Assembly (NCBI GenBank): GCA_964482135.1
Contig: CAYZWF010000015.1
Span: 1 to 44,704, forward strand
Reading direction: 5' to 3'
DNA: 44,704 nt
From: UBA11136 sp964482135
GTDB lineage: Bacteria > Pseudomonadota > Alphaproteobacteria > UBA11136
Below the pieces are notes generated by a model that was not told where the DNA came from, searched no databases, and worked only from the letters and a program-made list of their open reading frames with translations. Below are positions 8,962 through 16,975 of this stretch, one piece after another; position 1 is the first letter of the stretch, and each line of letters opens with the position of its first letter. The translations under genes and the position numbers were made by a program.

Positions 8962-9903
8962 CTATAGATTTTTCAAAACCGCCTCGACATCGTCGGGCGA
9001 TTGCACCGAATGGGCGGAAAGATCGCGGTCGATACGCCGTGCAAGACCACTCAGCACCTTACCCGCGCCCAACTCCACCAATTCCGTTACTCCCTGCTCT
9101 TTCATATAGAGCACACTTTCGCGCCACCGCACCATAGCGGTGACCTGTTCCACCAGAAGGCCGCGGATCACCGCCGGATCGCTCACGGAAGACGCCTTCA
9201 CATTCGCCACCAGTGGCACCACGGGCGGAGACAGGGTTATATCGGCCAGAGCCGTCTCCATGACATCCGCCGCCGGTTTCATCAACGAACAATGGAAAGG
9301 CGCGCTAACGGGAAGGACCACACTGCGCCGGCATCCCCTTTCGGCGGCCAACTCCAGGGCGCGGTCCACCGCAGCCTTATCGCCGCTGATGACTATCTGG
9401 CCGGGAGCATTATCGTTGGCCGGCATACACACATCACCATTCGCCGCATCGGAGGCGATGCTCTCAACATCATCGAAATCGAGGCCGATAAGAGCCGCCA
9501 TCGCCCCTTTTCCCACGGGAACCGCTTCCTGCATGGCCCGTCCACGGGTTTTCAGCAATCGCGCGGCATCGGCAAGTTCCAGCGCGCCTGCCGCGGCAAG
9601 GGCCGAATATTCCCCCAGCGAATGGCCGGCAACGAAACTACAGGACTTTCCCAGATCAAGGCCTCCCTCCTCCTGAAGGATCCGGACCACGGCCATGCTG
9701 ACCGCCATAAGAGCCGGCTGTGCGTTTTCGGTGAGTACAAGCTCCTCATCCGGCCCTTCAAACATAAGCTGGGCAAGATGCTGGCCGAGCGCGTCATCCA
9801 CCTCTTCGAAAAGGTGGCGGGCCACGGGGAATGCCTCCGCCAGATCACGGCCCATGCCCACATGCTGGGATCCTTGGCCGGGGAAGATAAATGCGCGTGT
9901 CAT
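8962..9903 (-). CDS. fabD: Malonyl-CoA:ACP S-malonyltransferase FabD
   Basis: Transfers malonyl from CoA to ACP to supply the elongation cycle. The N-terminal FIFPGQGSQHVGMG motif is present, the nucleophile is Ser95 in GHSLGEYSAL, and the active-site histidine region is SAPFHCSLM. Length 313 is normal. It is the first gene of the minus-strand fab unit and diverges from the ribosomal protein operon across 219 bases that also hold a terminator-like hairpin in its leader. Confidence 0.95.
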   Translation of the reverse strand: MTRAFIFPGQGSQHVGMGRDLAEAFPVARHLFEEVDDALGQHLAQLMFEGPDEELVLTENAQPALMAVSMAVVRILQEEGGLDLGKSCSFVAGHSLGEYSALAAAGALELADAARLLKTRGRAMQEAVPVGKGAMAALIGLDFDDVESIASDAANGDVCMPANDNAPGQIVISGDKAAVDRALELAAERGCRRSVVLPVSAPFHCSLMKPAADVMETALADITLSPPVVPLVANVKASSVSDPAVIRGLLVEQVTAMVRWRESVLYMKEQGVTELVELGAGKVLSGLARRIDRDLSAHSVQSPDDVEAVLKNL

Positions 9904-9940
9904 GATCTATTTTTTCACAGCTGTCTGGAAAGCTAAAAAG

Positions 9941-9957
9941 GACGGGAAATGCCCGTC
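9941..9957 (-). other. Terminator-like hairpin in the fabD leader
   Basis: The arms GACGGG and CCCGTC enclose a five-base loop. On the minus strand they are followed by CTTTTT at 9940-9935. The hairpin lies 38-54 bases upstream of the fabD ATG, so if transcription starts further upstream it could act as an attenuator; it could equally be a simple leader hairpin. On the plus strand only three T residues follow, so it is not a terminator in that direction. Confidence 0.3.
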
Positions 9958-9989
9958 TTTCATAACCAGCACCCCCCCTTCATGCAAGC

Positions 9990-10017
9990 TTGCGCTGAGG
10001 GTGAGAAGATGTATAGT
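9990..10017 (+). promoter_or_regulatory. Candidate sigma-70 promoter of the rpsF operon
   Basis: TTGCGC at 9990-9995 and TATAGT at 10012-10017 are separated by 16 bases, a plausible housekeeping promoter. The roughly 100-base leader to the rpsF start contains a CCGG-TAAT-GCCGG hairpin around 10041. Leaders of rpsF operons in other bacteria bind the S6:S18 complex; whether this leader does so cannot be seen here. Confidence 0.4.
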
Positions 10018-10122
10018 GCGCCGCCTTACATAACTCCTTGCCGGTAATGCCGGCTAGGTCCGGAGAGCTGATGCGGTTTATGCCCCCAGCGCCGGCCCAT
10101 GAACAGCCATAAGGAGCCTTTG

Positions 10123-10749
10123 ATGCCCTATTATGAGAGCGTGTTTATCGCACGTCAGGACGTATCGGCCAGCGCCGCCGAAGCCCTTGCCGATAAATTC
10201 GCGGATCTTCTCAAAACCAACGGTGGAACCGTCGCCAAGCGCGAATACTGGGGCCTGCGCCCCTTGGCCTACAGAATCAAGAAAAACAAGAAAGGCCATT
10301 ATTTCCTTTTCAATTTGGAGGCCCCTCCACAGGCGGTCCAGGAAATGGAACGCAATATGCGCCTCAACGAAGACATATTGCGCTATTTGACGCTCGGCAT
10401 CGACGAGATTGACGATGCCCCATCCGTCATGATGCAGAATCGCGGACGCCGCGACGAAGAAAACGGCGATCGCGGGCCGTCCTCCTCCCCGAGGCCCGCG
10501 CCTCAAGAGGTCCAATCAGACACTTCGGACGAATCTAAAGCCCCGGATAAAACGAAGGCTGAGGAGCCCCCCGAAGGCGGGGAAGAAGCCCCTAAAGAGG
10601 AGACCGCCCCGGATTCTTCCAAGGAAAATGCCACCGACAATGAAGACACTGGGGACGCCGGGGACAACAAGGATACCAAGGGCGCGGCTGAAGAAGCCGC
10701 CACCGAAGAATCCAACGGTCAGGACGAAAGTGGAGAGGACGCATCATGA
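10123..10749 (+). CDS. rpsF: 30S ribosomal protein S6 with long acidic C-terminal tail
   Basis: Small-subunit protein that binds 16S rRNA together with S18. The ATG at 10123 has AAGGAG six bases upstream and opens on MPYYESVFIARQD, the S6 N-terminus; an in-frame upstream ATG at 10099 lacks such support. The S6 fold covers about residues 1-108 (WGLRPLAYRIKKNKKGHY, LNEDILRYLTL). The remaining about 95 residues are low-complexity and rich in Glu, Asp, Ser, Pro and Gly, making the protein 208 residues against about 130 in Escherichia coli. The stop overlaps the rpsR start by 4 bases. Confidence 0.95.
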   Translation: MPYYESVFIARQDVSASAAEALADKFADLLKTNGGTVAKREYWGLRPLAYRIKKNKKGHYFLFNLEAPPQAVQEMERNMRLNEDILRYLTLGIDEIDDAPSVMMQNRGRRDEENGDRGPSSSPRPAPQEVQSDTSDESKAPDKTKAEEPPEGGEEAPKEETAPDSSKENATDNEDTGDAGDNKDTKGAAEEAATEESNGQDESGEDAS

Positions 10750-11042
10750 GCACCGAAGGCAGAAACGATTCTACCTCAACAGACCGTCCACAAACCGGTG
10801 GGGGACGCGGCGGACCACAGGGCCGGTCTTTTTTCCGGCGCCGCAAGAGCTGTCCTTTCTCCGGACCCAAAGCACAAAAGATAGATTACAAAGACGTAAA
10901 ACTCCTTCTGCGCTTTGTCTCCGAACGCGGCAAAATCGTGCCGAGCCGAATTACCGCCGTTTCCCCGAAAAAACAGCGGGCATTGACCAAGGCGATCAAG
11001 CAGGCGCGTTTCCTCGCCTTAATCCCTTACGTCTCCGAATAA
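10746..11042 (+). CDS. rpsR: 30S ribosomal protein S18
   Basis: Small-subunit protein paired with S6 on the platform. Family signatures RRRKSCPFSG and IDYKDVKLLLRFVSERGKI are visible, ending with a KKQRALTKAIKQARFLAL helix. An N-terminal Gly/Arg/Ser-rich stretch of about 30 residues precedes the conserved core. The start ATG overlaps the rpsF stop (ATGA), indicating coupled translation and balanced synthesis of the two partners. Confidence 0.97.
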   Translation: MSTEGRNDSTSTDRPQTGGGRGGPQGRSFFRRRKSCPFSGPKAQKIDYKDVKLLLRFVSERGKIVPSRITAVSPKKQRALTKAIKQARFLALIPYVSE

Positions 11043-11069
11043 CCCCCGCCACCACCGTCACGATTCGCC

Positions 11070-12047
11070 ATGCCCGTTTCCCTTTCCAGAAACAATCTCT
11101 TCGCCCTTGGCGGAGGCGCCCTGAGCGGAGCTTGCTATCTCTCCGTTCTCAGCGGGATTCCCGACGCTCTGATTCTGGCATATCTGGCACAGTTTCCCCT
11201 GATCCTGGCCGGGCTGGGGATGGGAGTGTCGGTTTCGGTCCTGGCGGCTTTTTCCGCTGTCCTTCTTATCGCTTTGATCGGCGGAATCTTTAGCGCCATG
11301 AGCTTCACCATATTCGGCGCCGCGCCTTCTATTATCCTGACCAAGCTGGCGCTTTTGGCGCGCCCGTTCTCTTCGCAAGAAACCGAATCCGGGGAATCAG
11401 AAGGTGAGCTTGAATGGTACCCCTCCGGCGCCATAATCATGTGGCTTACAGGATTTGGCATTCTCGGCTTCATGGCCGCCCTGTTCGCGGCCTCGGGCCA
11501 GAGTGGTGGACTTGAAAGCATCATCCGGGAGGAACTGGCCCTCACCATAAGCCAATTCCTGACCGGTTATGATGAAGCCCTTCAACAGTCCGCCATTGAT
11601 ACAGTCGCACCTTTTTTCCCCTCCGCCCTGTTTATCTTCTGGCTTGTCATGATGGTGGTAAACGCGGCCCTGGCTCAGGGAATTCTGGTGCGGTGGAACA
11701 AAAACCTCAGGCCCACGCCGGATATTACGCAACTGGAACTTCCCAATATTCTGCCCATGGCCATCGCCGCGGCGGGCGTCATCGCCCTGCTGGGAGAAGG
11801 CACGTTCGCCTACGCGGCGCGTAATTTGATCGTTATTCTTTCGGTTCCCTTTTTTTTCTCGGGCCTGGGCGTCATTCATGCCCTGATGCGGCGCGTCGCG
11901 GACAGTGTTCTGCCGTTGGTCCTGTTTTATGTTTTTTTGCTGTTTCTCGGCTGGCCCATTTTCATGATCGCCGGGCTGGGTTTCATTGATCATTGGGTGG
12001 GACTTCGGGAGACCCTGAATGCACCGGAAAACGGTGAGGAGGATTAA
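11070..12047 (+). CDS. DUF2232 multi-pass membrane protein
   Basis: Conserved alphaproteobacterial membrane protein of unknown function usually found between rpsR and rplI, as here. The 325 residues contain about eight hydrophobic segments, for example around residues 8-26, 33-80, 112-132, 178-203, 225-242 and 285-315, with a short charged loop near 100-112 (ETESGESEGE). No catalytic motif is evident. The genomic position suggests co-expression with translation genes but not a mechanism. It ends three bases before the rplI start. Confidence 0.85.
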   Translation: MPVSLSRNNLFALGGGALSGACYLSVLSGIPDALILAYLAQFPLILAGLGMGVSVSVLAAFSAVLLIALIGGIFSAMSFTIFGAAPSIILTKLALLARPFSSQETESGESEGELEWYPSGAIIMWLTGFGILGFMAALFAASGQSGGLESIIREELALTISQFLTGYDEALQQSAIDTVAPFFPSALFIFWLVMMVVNAALAQGILVRWNKNLRPTPDITQLELPNILPMAIAAAGVIALLGEGTFAYAARNLIVILSVPFFFSGLGVIHALMRRVADSVLPLVLFYVFLLFLGWPIFMIAGLGFIDHWVGLRETLNAPENGEED

Positions 12048-12050
12048 GCA

Positions 12051-12779
12051 ATGGAAGTAATCTTACTGGAACGTATTGAGCGTTTGGGGCAAATGGGCGA
12101 CGTGGTCAAGGTCAAGTCCGGCTTTGCCCGCAACTATCTGCTGCCGCAAAAGAAAGCCCTGCGGTTAACTGATGAAAACCGCGCCCATTTTGAGAAACAG
12201 CGTGTTCAGCTTGAGGCCGCCAATCTCCAACGCCGTGAAGAGGCGGAGGCGGTTGCCTCTAAACTGGAAGGACAGTCTTTCGTGGCCATTCGCCAGGCCG
12301 GAGAGACGGGGCACCTCTACGGTTCGGTCACGGCACGCGACATTACCGAAGCGCTGATCGAAGGCGGTTTCACCGTTACCCGCCAGCAGGTTCTTCTTGA
12401 GCAGAACATTAAATTGCTGGGCCTGTATGAATGCCGTGTGGCGCTGCATCCAGAAGTCATCGTCACCGTTACCTTCAATGTTGCCCGCAGCGAGGAAGAA
12501 GCCAAAGCACAGGCCGCCGGTGAATCCTTTGTAACCGACGCAGAGGAAAAACCGGAGGAAGAAGCTTCCGCGGAAAGCGCAGAAGAAGAAGCCGAGCCTA
12601 AGGCCAAAAAGAAAAAGAAGAAGGCCAAGGCTGCCAAGGAAGAAGAAAGCGAGACCGGAGAAGCCGGGGAAGCCGGGGACAGCGAGGAGGGAAAAACACC
12701 CTCTGATGCCTCCTCTGGCGACTCCTCTGGCAAAACTTCCGAAGAAGAGCAGAAAGCGAAGAAAGAAGACGTCGACTGA
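12051..12779 (+). CDS. rplI: 50S ribosomal protein L9 with long charged C-terminal tail
   Basis: Large-subunit protein that bridges neighbouring ribosomes and influences frame maintenance. AGGAGG lies eight bases before the ATG. The N domain MEVILLERIERLGQMGDVV with KSGFARNYLLP is canonical, and the C domain runs to about residue 150 (GHLYGSVTARDITEAL, VALHPEVIVTVTFNV). A further about 90 residues follow that are almost wholly Glu, Lys, Ala, Ser and Gly, including a run of lysines near residue 185. Total 242 residues against about 149 in Escherichia coli. It is the last gene of the operon, followed by a strong terminator. Confidence 0.95.
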   Translation: MEVILLERIERLGQMGDVVKVKSGFARNYLLPQKKALRLTDENRAHFEKQRVQLEAANLQRREEAEAVASKLEGQSFVAIRQAGETGHLYGSVTARDITEALIEGGFTVTRQQVLLEQNIKLLGLYECRVALHPEVIVTVTFNVARSEEEAKAQAAGESFVTDAEEKPEEEASAESAEEEAEPKAKKKKKKAKAAKEEESETGEAGEAGDSEEGKTPSDASSGDSSGKTSEEEQKAKKEDVD

Positions 12780-12810
12780 TATCGGCCAAGATAACCGCAA
12801 AGCCAAGTCG

Positions 12811-12851
12811 CACCGCGCCGATCACACAGGAAAACGGCGCGGTGTTTTTTT
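12811..12851 (+). terminator. Strong intrinsic terminator of the rpsF-rpsR-DUF2232-rplI operon
   Basis: A perfect ten-pair GC-rich stem, CACCGCGCCG at 12811-12820 and CGGCGCGGTG at 12835-12844, encloses a 14-base loop and is followed by seven T residues. It begins 31 bases after the rplI stop. Confidence 0.9.
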
Positions 12852-12955
12852 GTGGATTCCCCCGCCCTTCTGGAATCCGGCCCACAACTCCGCTATATTA
12901 AACTATAGGTTTTAAAGCACCCCCTTTCGTTCCACTGCTGCCAGGGAGATAAGGG

Positions 12956-14185
12956 ATGCGGCCTTTGTCCTTTCTGCTGGAACACCTGATCACCCAGGGC
13001 ACGTTGCGGGTGATCGATTGCGCCGGAAAGTGCCATGTCTTTTCCGGCCAGGAAGGCCCCTGCGTCACCATCCGTCTCCATGACCGCTCCTTGTACTGGC
13101 GGCTTTTTTTCACGCCCAGGCTGACCGTGGGCGAAGCCTATATGGATGGTACGCTGACCATTGAAGACGCCTCCATCTATGACTTCCTCGTCCTGTGCGG
13201 CCGCAATATTGCCCGGGCCAGGCCTCATCCCCTCCAGACCTTCTACGGCGATCTCAATTCTGTTGCCCGCTGGATTTCCCAGTTCAATCCGGTTGCTAAA
13301 AGCCAGCGCAGGATTGCCCATCACTACGACCTTTCGGAAAAGCTCTACGATCTCTTCCTTGATCCCGACAAACAGTATTCCTGTGGCTATTTCGCCACCG
13401 GCACGGAAAGCCTGGAGCAAGCCCAGGAACTCAAGAAACGCCATATCGCAGCCAAGCTTCTGCTCAAGCCGGGGCTGAAAATTCTCGATATCGGCTCGGG
13501 CTGGGGGGGTCTGGCGCTTGATCTTGCCGGCATCTCGGGCATGGATGTCACCGGCATCACCCTTTCTAGGGAACAGCTCCGCGTGGCGCGGAAACGCGCG
13601 CGGGAATCCGGTCTTTCCAACCGTGTGCATTTCGATCTGCGGGACTATCGCCACCAGACCGGCTGTTTCGACCGCATCGTCTCCGTGGGCATGTTCGAAC
13701 ATGTGGGGATCGCCCATTACCATGCGTTCTTCGAGTCCGTTCATCGCCTTCTTGCCGATGACGGCGTTGCCTTGCTCCATTCCATCGGCACCATGTCGGG
13801 CCCGAATCAAACCAATCCATGGCTGCGTAAATATATTTTCCCGGGTGGACATTTTCCCACCCTCTCGGAGGTAATCCAGGCGGTGGAAAAAGCAGGATTT
13901 TGGATCACGGATATAGAAATCCTCCGTCTCCATTATGCGGAAACCCTGCATGCATGGCGACAGCGTTTTCAAGCCAAGCGGCATGAAGCCGAACAGCTTT
14001 ATGACGAGAGGTTCTGCCGTATGTGGGAATTCTACCTGGCCATCAGCGAAATGGCCTTCAGGGAGAAAGATCTTATGGTATTCCAGATACAGCTTTCCAA
14101 GAGCCGCGATGCCGTCCCGCTGACCCGGGATTACATCGCCCAGTGGGAAAACGGCTACCGGGAAGGAGCCGCTCTCACCGGATGA
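12956..14185 (+). CDS. cfa: Cyclopropane-fatty-acyl-phospholipid synthase family protein
   Basis: SAM-dependent methylene transfer to cis double bonds of membrane phospholipid acyl chains, at the inner face of the membrane. The N-terminal substrate-recruiting domain covers about residues 1-115. HHYDLSEKLYDLFLD at 122-136 is the family signature, DIGSGWGG at 178-185 is SAM motif I, and GMFEHVG follows. The 409-residue length is typical. GGGAGATAAGGG lies just before the ATG. An AT-rich TATATT at 12894 may be a -10 element. Assignment to strict Cfa rather than a related methyltransferase of the family rests on overall similarity. Confidence 0.88.
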   Translation: MRPLSFLLEHLITQGTLRVIDCAGKCHVFSGQEGPCVTIRLHDRSLYWRLFFTPRLTVGEAYMDGTLTIEDASIYDFLVLCGRNIARARPHPLQTFYGDLNSVARWISQFNPVAKSQRRIAHHYDLSEKLYDLFLDPDKQYSCGYFATGTESLEQAQELKKRHIAAKLLLKPGLKILDIGSGWGGLALDLAGISGMDVTGITLSREQLRVARKRARESGLSNRVHFDLRDYRHQTGCFDRIVSVGMFEHVGIAHYHAFFESVHRLLADDGVALLHSIGTMSGPNQTNPWLRKYIFPGGHFPTLSEVIQAVEKAGFWITDIEILRLHYAETLHAWRQRFQAKRHEAEQLYDERFCRMWEFYLAISEMAFREKDLMVFQIQLSKSRDAVPLTRDYIAQWENGYREGAALTG

Positions 14186-14224
14186 GGAAAGGGCGGTTCC
14201 CGGAGACAAACGGGCCATGAATTT

Positions 14225-14282
14225 TTATCCACAACTTTCGACTCTTATGCGCATGATCCACAGGCCTGACCATCTATCCACC
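14225..14282 (+). promoter_or_regulatory. Cluster of three DnaA-box-like sites upstream of dnaB
   Basis: TTATCCACA at 14225-14233 is a perfect match to the bacterial DnaA box. TGATCCACA at 14254-14262 differs at one base and CTATCCACC at 14274-14282 at two. All three have the same orientation, spaced 29 and 20 bases apart in the 125-base gap between cfa and dnaB, ending 28 bases before the dnaB ATG. DnaA-dependent control of dnaB is inferred from this arrangement. Confidence 0.6.
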
Positions 14283-14310
14283 CGCAGATGGTCCTGCTAG
14301 TCTCGCCATC

Positions 14311-15837
14311 ATGGAAACCAACTCTTCCCCTCCGGAAACAAAAGTCACCCCCCTTCACCAAAACGACGTCCCGGCCAAGGACGATCCCGGATATCGGACG
14401 CCACCCCTCAATTATGAGGCTGAGCGGGCGCTTCTCGGCGCCATTCTCGTCAACAACCCGGCCCATGAGAAAGTTTCCGATTTTCTGAGACCCGAACATT
14501 TCGCGGACCCCGTCCATGGCCGTATTTTTGCCGCCATCACCACCCTTGTGGAACGTGGCCAAATCGCCGACCCACGGACTTTAAAGAATTTCTTCGAACA
14601 GGATGGCGCCCTGGCTGATATCGGCGGCAGCGGCTATCTGGCGCGTCTCGCCGAGGAGTCGGTAACGGTTCTCAACGCAGCCGAATACGGCCGTATTATC
14701 CACGACCTTGCCCTGCGCCGGGAGCTCATTGCCCTTGGTAATGACGTGGTCAACGACGCCTATGTCCACGATCTGGAGGTGGCGGCCACGGACTTGATCG
14801 AAAGCGCAGAACAGGGTCTTTTCGACCTTGCAACCACCGGCCAGTACGAAGGCGGGTTCCAGACTTTCGATCATTCCCTTGAGACCGCCATTCGCGAAGC
14901 CGAGGCGGCCTTCAAGCGCGAAGGCCAGTTGACAGGCGTGGCCACCGGGCTCAAGGATCTCGACAAGCTTCTCGGCGGCCTTCACCCCTCCGATCTCATC
15001 ATTCTTGCCGGCCGCCCCTCCATGGGAAAAACGGCGCTGGCCACCAATATCGCCTTCCATGCAGCCCGCCAATTCCGCGAAAAGCGGGATGAACAGGGCG
15101 GCGCCACTGTGGAAGATGGCGCCATCATCGCCTTCTTTTCCTTGGAAATGGCGGCGGAACAGCTTGCCACCCGTATTCTTTCCGAGGAATCCCGCGTCGG
15201 TTCGGACAAGATCCGCCGCGGCGACATCAGCAATGACGATTTCCAGAGAATCTTTCAGACCAGTCAGGAATTGAGCGCCTTACCCCTCTACATAGACGAT
15301 ACGGCGGCATTGACCATTTCCGCCATCCGCACCCGCGCCCGCCGTCTCAAGCGCAGTCACGGGCTGGGACTGATCATTGTCGATTACCTACAGCTGCTGA
15401 CCGGCTCCAGCCGCCAGCGCAACGAAAACCGGGTCCAGGAAGTCTCGGAAATCACCCGCGGGCTGAAAGCCCTGGCCAAGGAGCTGGACGTTCCGGTGAT
15501 TGCCCTCTCCCAGCTTTCACGAAAAGTGGAGGACCGCGATGATAAACGTCCACAACTGGCGGACCTGAGGGAATCCGGCTCCATCGAGCAGGATGCCGAT
15601 GTGGTCATGTTCGTCTTCCGCGAGGAATATTATGCAGCGCGCCGGGAACCCAAAGAGGGGACAGAAGAGCACATAGGATGGATGCAGGAGATGGAAAAAG
15701 TCCATAACCTAGCCGAACTCATCGTCGCCAAACAACGCCACGGCCCCATCGGTAAGGTTACGCTTTATTTCGATTCCCTCTCCACGAAATTTACCGACTG
15801 GGCCAAAAGCGATCACCTCCCCGACCGGGATTTCTAG
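14311..15837 (+). CDS. dnaB: Replicative DNA helicase DnaB
   Basis: Hexameric 5'-3' helicase at the replication fork. The N-terminal primase-interacting domain begins at about residue 30 (PPLNYEAERALLGAIL, ending RPEHFADPVHGRIF). The RecA-like domain has Walker A GRPSMGKT at residues 234-241, Walker B IIVDYLQLL, and the conserved LSQLSRKVEDR and DLRESGSIEQDAD blocks. The C-terminus contains LIVAKQRHGPIG. Length 508 is normal. The ATG at 14311 is preceded by DnaA-box-like sites, and alr follows 15 bases after the stop. Confidence 0.96.
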   Translation: METNSSPPETKVTPLHQNDVPAKDDPGYRTPPLNYEAERALLGAILVNNPAHEKVSDFLRPEHFADPVHGRIFAAITTLVERGQIADPRTLKNFFEQDGALADIGGSGYLARLAEESVTVLNAAEYGRIIHDLALRRELIALGNDVVNDAYVHDLEVAATDLIESAEQGLFDLATTGQYEGGFQTFDHSLETAIREAEAAFKREGQLTGVATGLKDLDKLLGGLHPSDLIILAGRPSMGKTALATNIAFHAARQFREKRDEQGGATVEDGAIIAFFSLEMAAEQLATRILSEESRVGSDKIRRGDISNDDFQRIFQTSQELSALPLYIDDTAALTISAIRTRARRLKRSHGLGLIIVDYLQLLTGSSRQRNENRVQEVSEITRGLKALAKELDVPVIALSQLSRKVEDRDDKRPQLADLRESGSIEQDADVVMFVFREEYYAARREPKEGTEEHIGWMQEMEKVHNLAELIVAKQRHGPIGKVTLYFDSLSTKFTDWAKSDHLPDRDF

Positions 15838-15852
15838 AGTCCACCTGGACCC

Positions 15853-16971
15853 ATGTCCAATAAACGGCAGGGCAACGATCTCTCCAGGGCGGTGCTGACC
15901 ATCAACCTTGGCGCCATAGCCGACAATTTCCGTAATCTCCTATCCCGTCTCGCACCGGCCTGCCAAGCCGGAGCCGTGGTCAAAGCCAATGCCTATGGGC
16001 TGGGGTTTGAAGAGGTTTCAAAGGCCCTGGCCAAGGCTGGATGTCGGCATTTCTTCGTCGCCGATCTGGAAGAAGGCATTGCCCTGCGCCGGGTTCTGGA
16101 TAAGGCGGATATCTTCGTCTTTAACGGGCCCGAGAAAAATTCCGAACCGCTCTTCGACGAGCACTCCCTGACGCCCATACTCAATACCCCCGGCCAGATC
16201 GAGTCCTGGAGCGCCTTCGTCGCCTCGAAGGGTAGCCGTGGCGCGGTTATCCAGATGGATACGGGAATGTCACGGACAGGGCTGGATATGGCCTATCTGG
16301 AACGGCTTGCCGGTGACGTCGAAAAACTGGGCGGCATGGACCTGAAGTTCCTCATGAGTCACCTCGCCTGCGCTGACGAACCCGGCCACCCCTTAAACGC
16401 CCGCCAGCTTGATGAATTTTCCAGGGCACGGTCCCTTCTCGGCGAGCCGCCGGGAAGTCTCGCCAATTCCTCGGGCATATTCTTAGGTCCGGAGTACCAT
16501 TTCGACCTGGTGCGCACAGGCGGCGCGCTTTATGGGATGAACCCCGTCCCAAATGCCGACAATCCAATGGATTCCGTGGTCAAACTGGAGGCTCCGATTC
16601 TGCAGTTACGCGACGTTGACAGCCCCATAACCGTTGGTTACGGTGCCTCCTCCCGAGTTGAGGGGCCGGGCAGAATCGCCACTGTCGCCGTGGGATACGC
16701 GGATGGATATCTGCGTTCCCTGAGCAATAAGGGGAGTGCTTTTGTCAATGGGGTCCGAGTTCCCGTCATAGGACGCGTTTCAATGGACTATATCACCCTC
16801 GACGTCTCCAAGGTTCCTGAAGACAAGGTCCATCCCGGCTCGGTGGTGGAACTCATCGGTCCCCATCACGGGATCGACGCCCTGGCGGAGGAAGCCGGCA
16901 CCATCGCCTACGAAATCCTCACCGGACTTGGCGCCCGCTACACCCGGGTCTATTGCGACGGCAGCGCCTGA
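15853..16971 (+). CDS. alr: Alanine racemase
   Basis: PLP enzyme making D-alanine for peptidoglycan. The PLP lysine is Lys44 in VVKANAYGLG. The C-terminal domain has the catalytic-tyrosine block RVSMDYITLDVS, and YGMNP and AVGYADGY are typical. Length 372 is normal. It stands between dnaB and mlaE, an arrangement seen in alphaproteobacteria, with 5 bases to the mlaE start, so these genes are likely transcribed together. Confidence 0.94.
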   Translation: MSNKRQGNDLSRAVLTINLGAIADNFRNLLSRLAPACQAGAVVKANAYGLGFEEVSKALAKAGCRHFFVADLEEGIALRRVLDKADIFVFNGPEKNSEPLFDEHSLTPILNTPGQIESWSAFVASKGSRGAVIQMDTGMSRTGLDMAYLERLAGDVEKLGGMDLKFLMSHLACADEPGHPLNARQLDEFSRARSLLGEPPGSLANSSGIFLGPEYHFDLVRTGGALYGMNPVPNADNPMDSVVKLEAPILQLRDVDSPITVGYGASSRVEGPGRIATVAVGYADGYLRSLSNKGSAFVNGVRVPVIGRVSMDYITLDVSKVPEDKVHPGSVVELIGPHHGIDALAEEAGTIAYEILTGLGARYTRVYCDGSA

Positions 16972-16975
16972 TCCC

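Noticed and set aside
12893..14218. 441-codon open frame antisense to cfa
   Set aside because: Opposite a well-supported cyclopropane synthase gene; composition is shadow-like.
14186..14310. Chromosomal replication origin
   Set aside because: DnaA boxes are present, but the gap is only 125 bases, lacks an AT-rich unwinding region, and dnaA/dnaN or hemE neighbours are absent.
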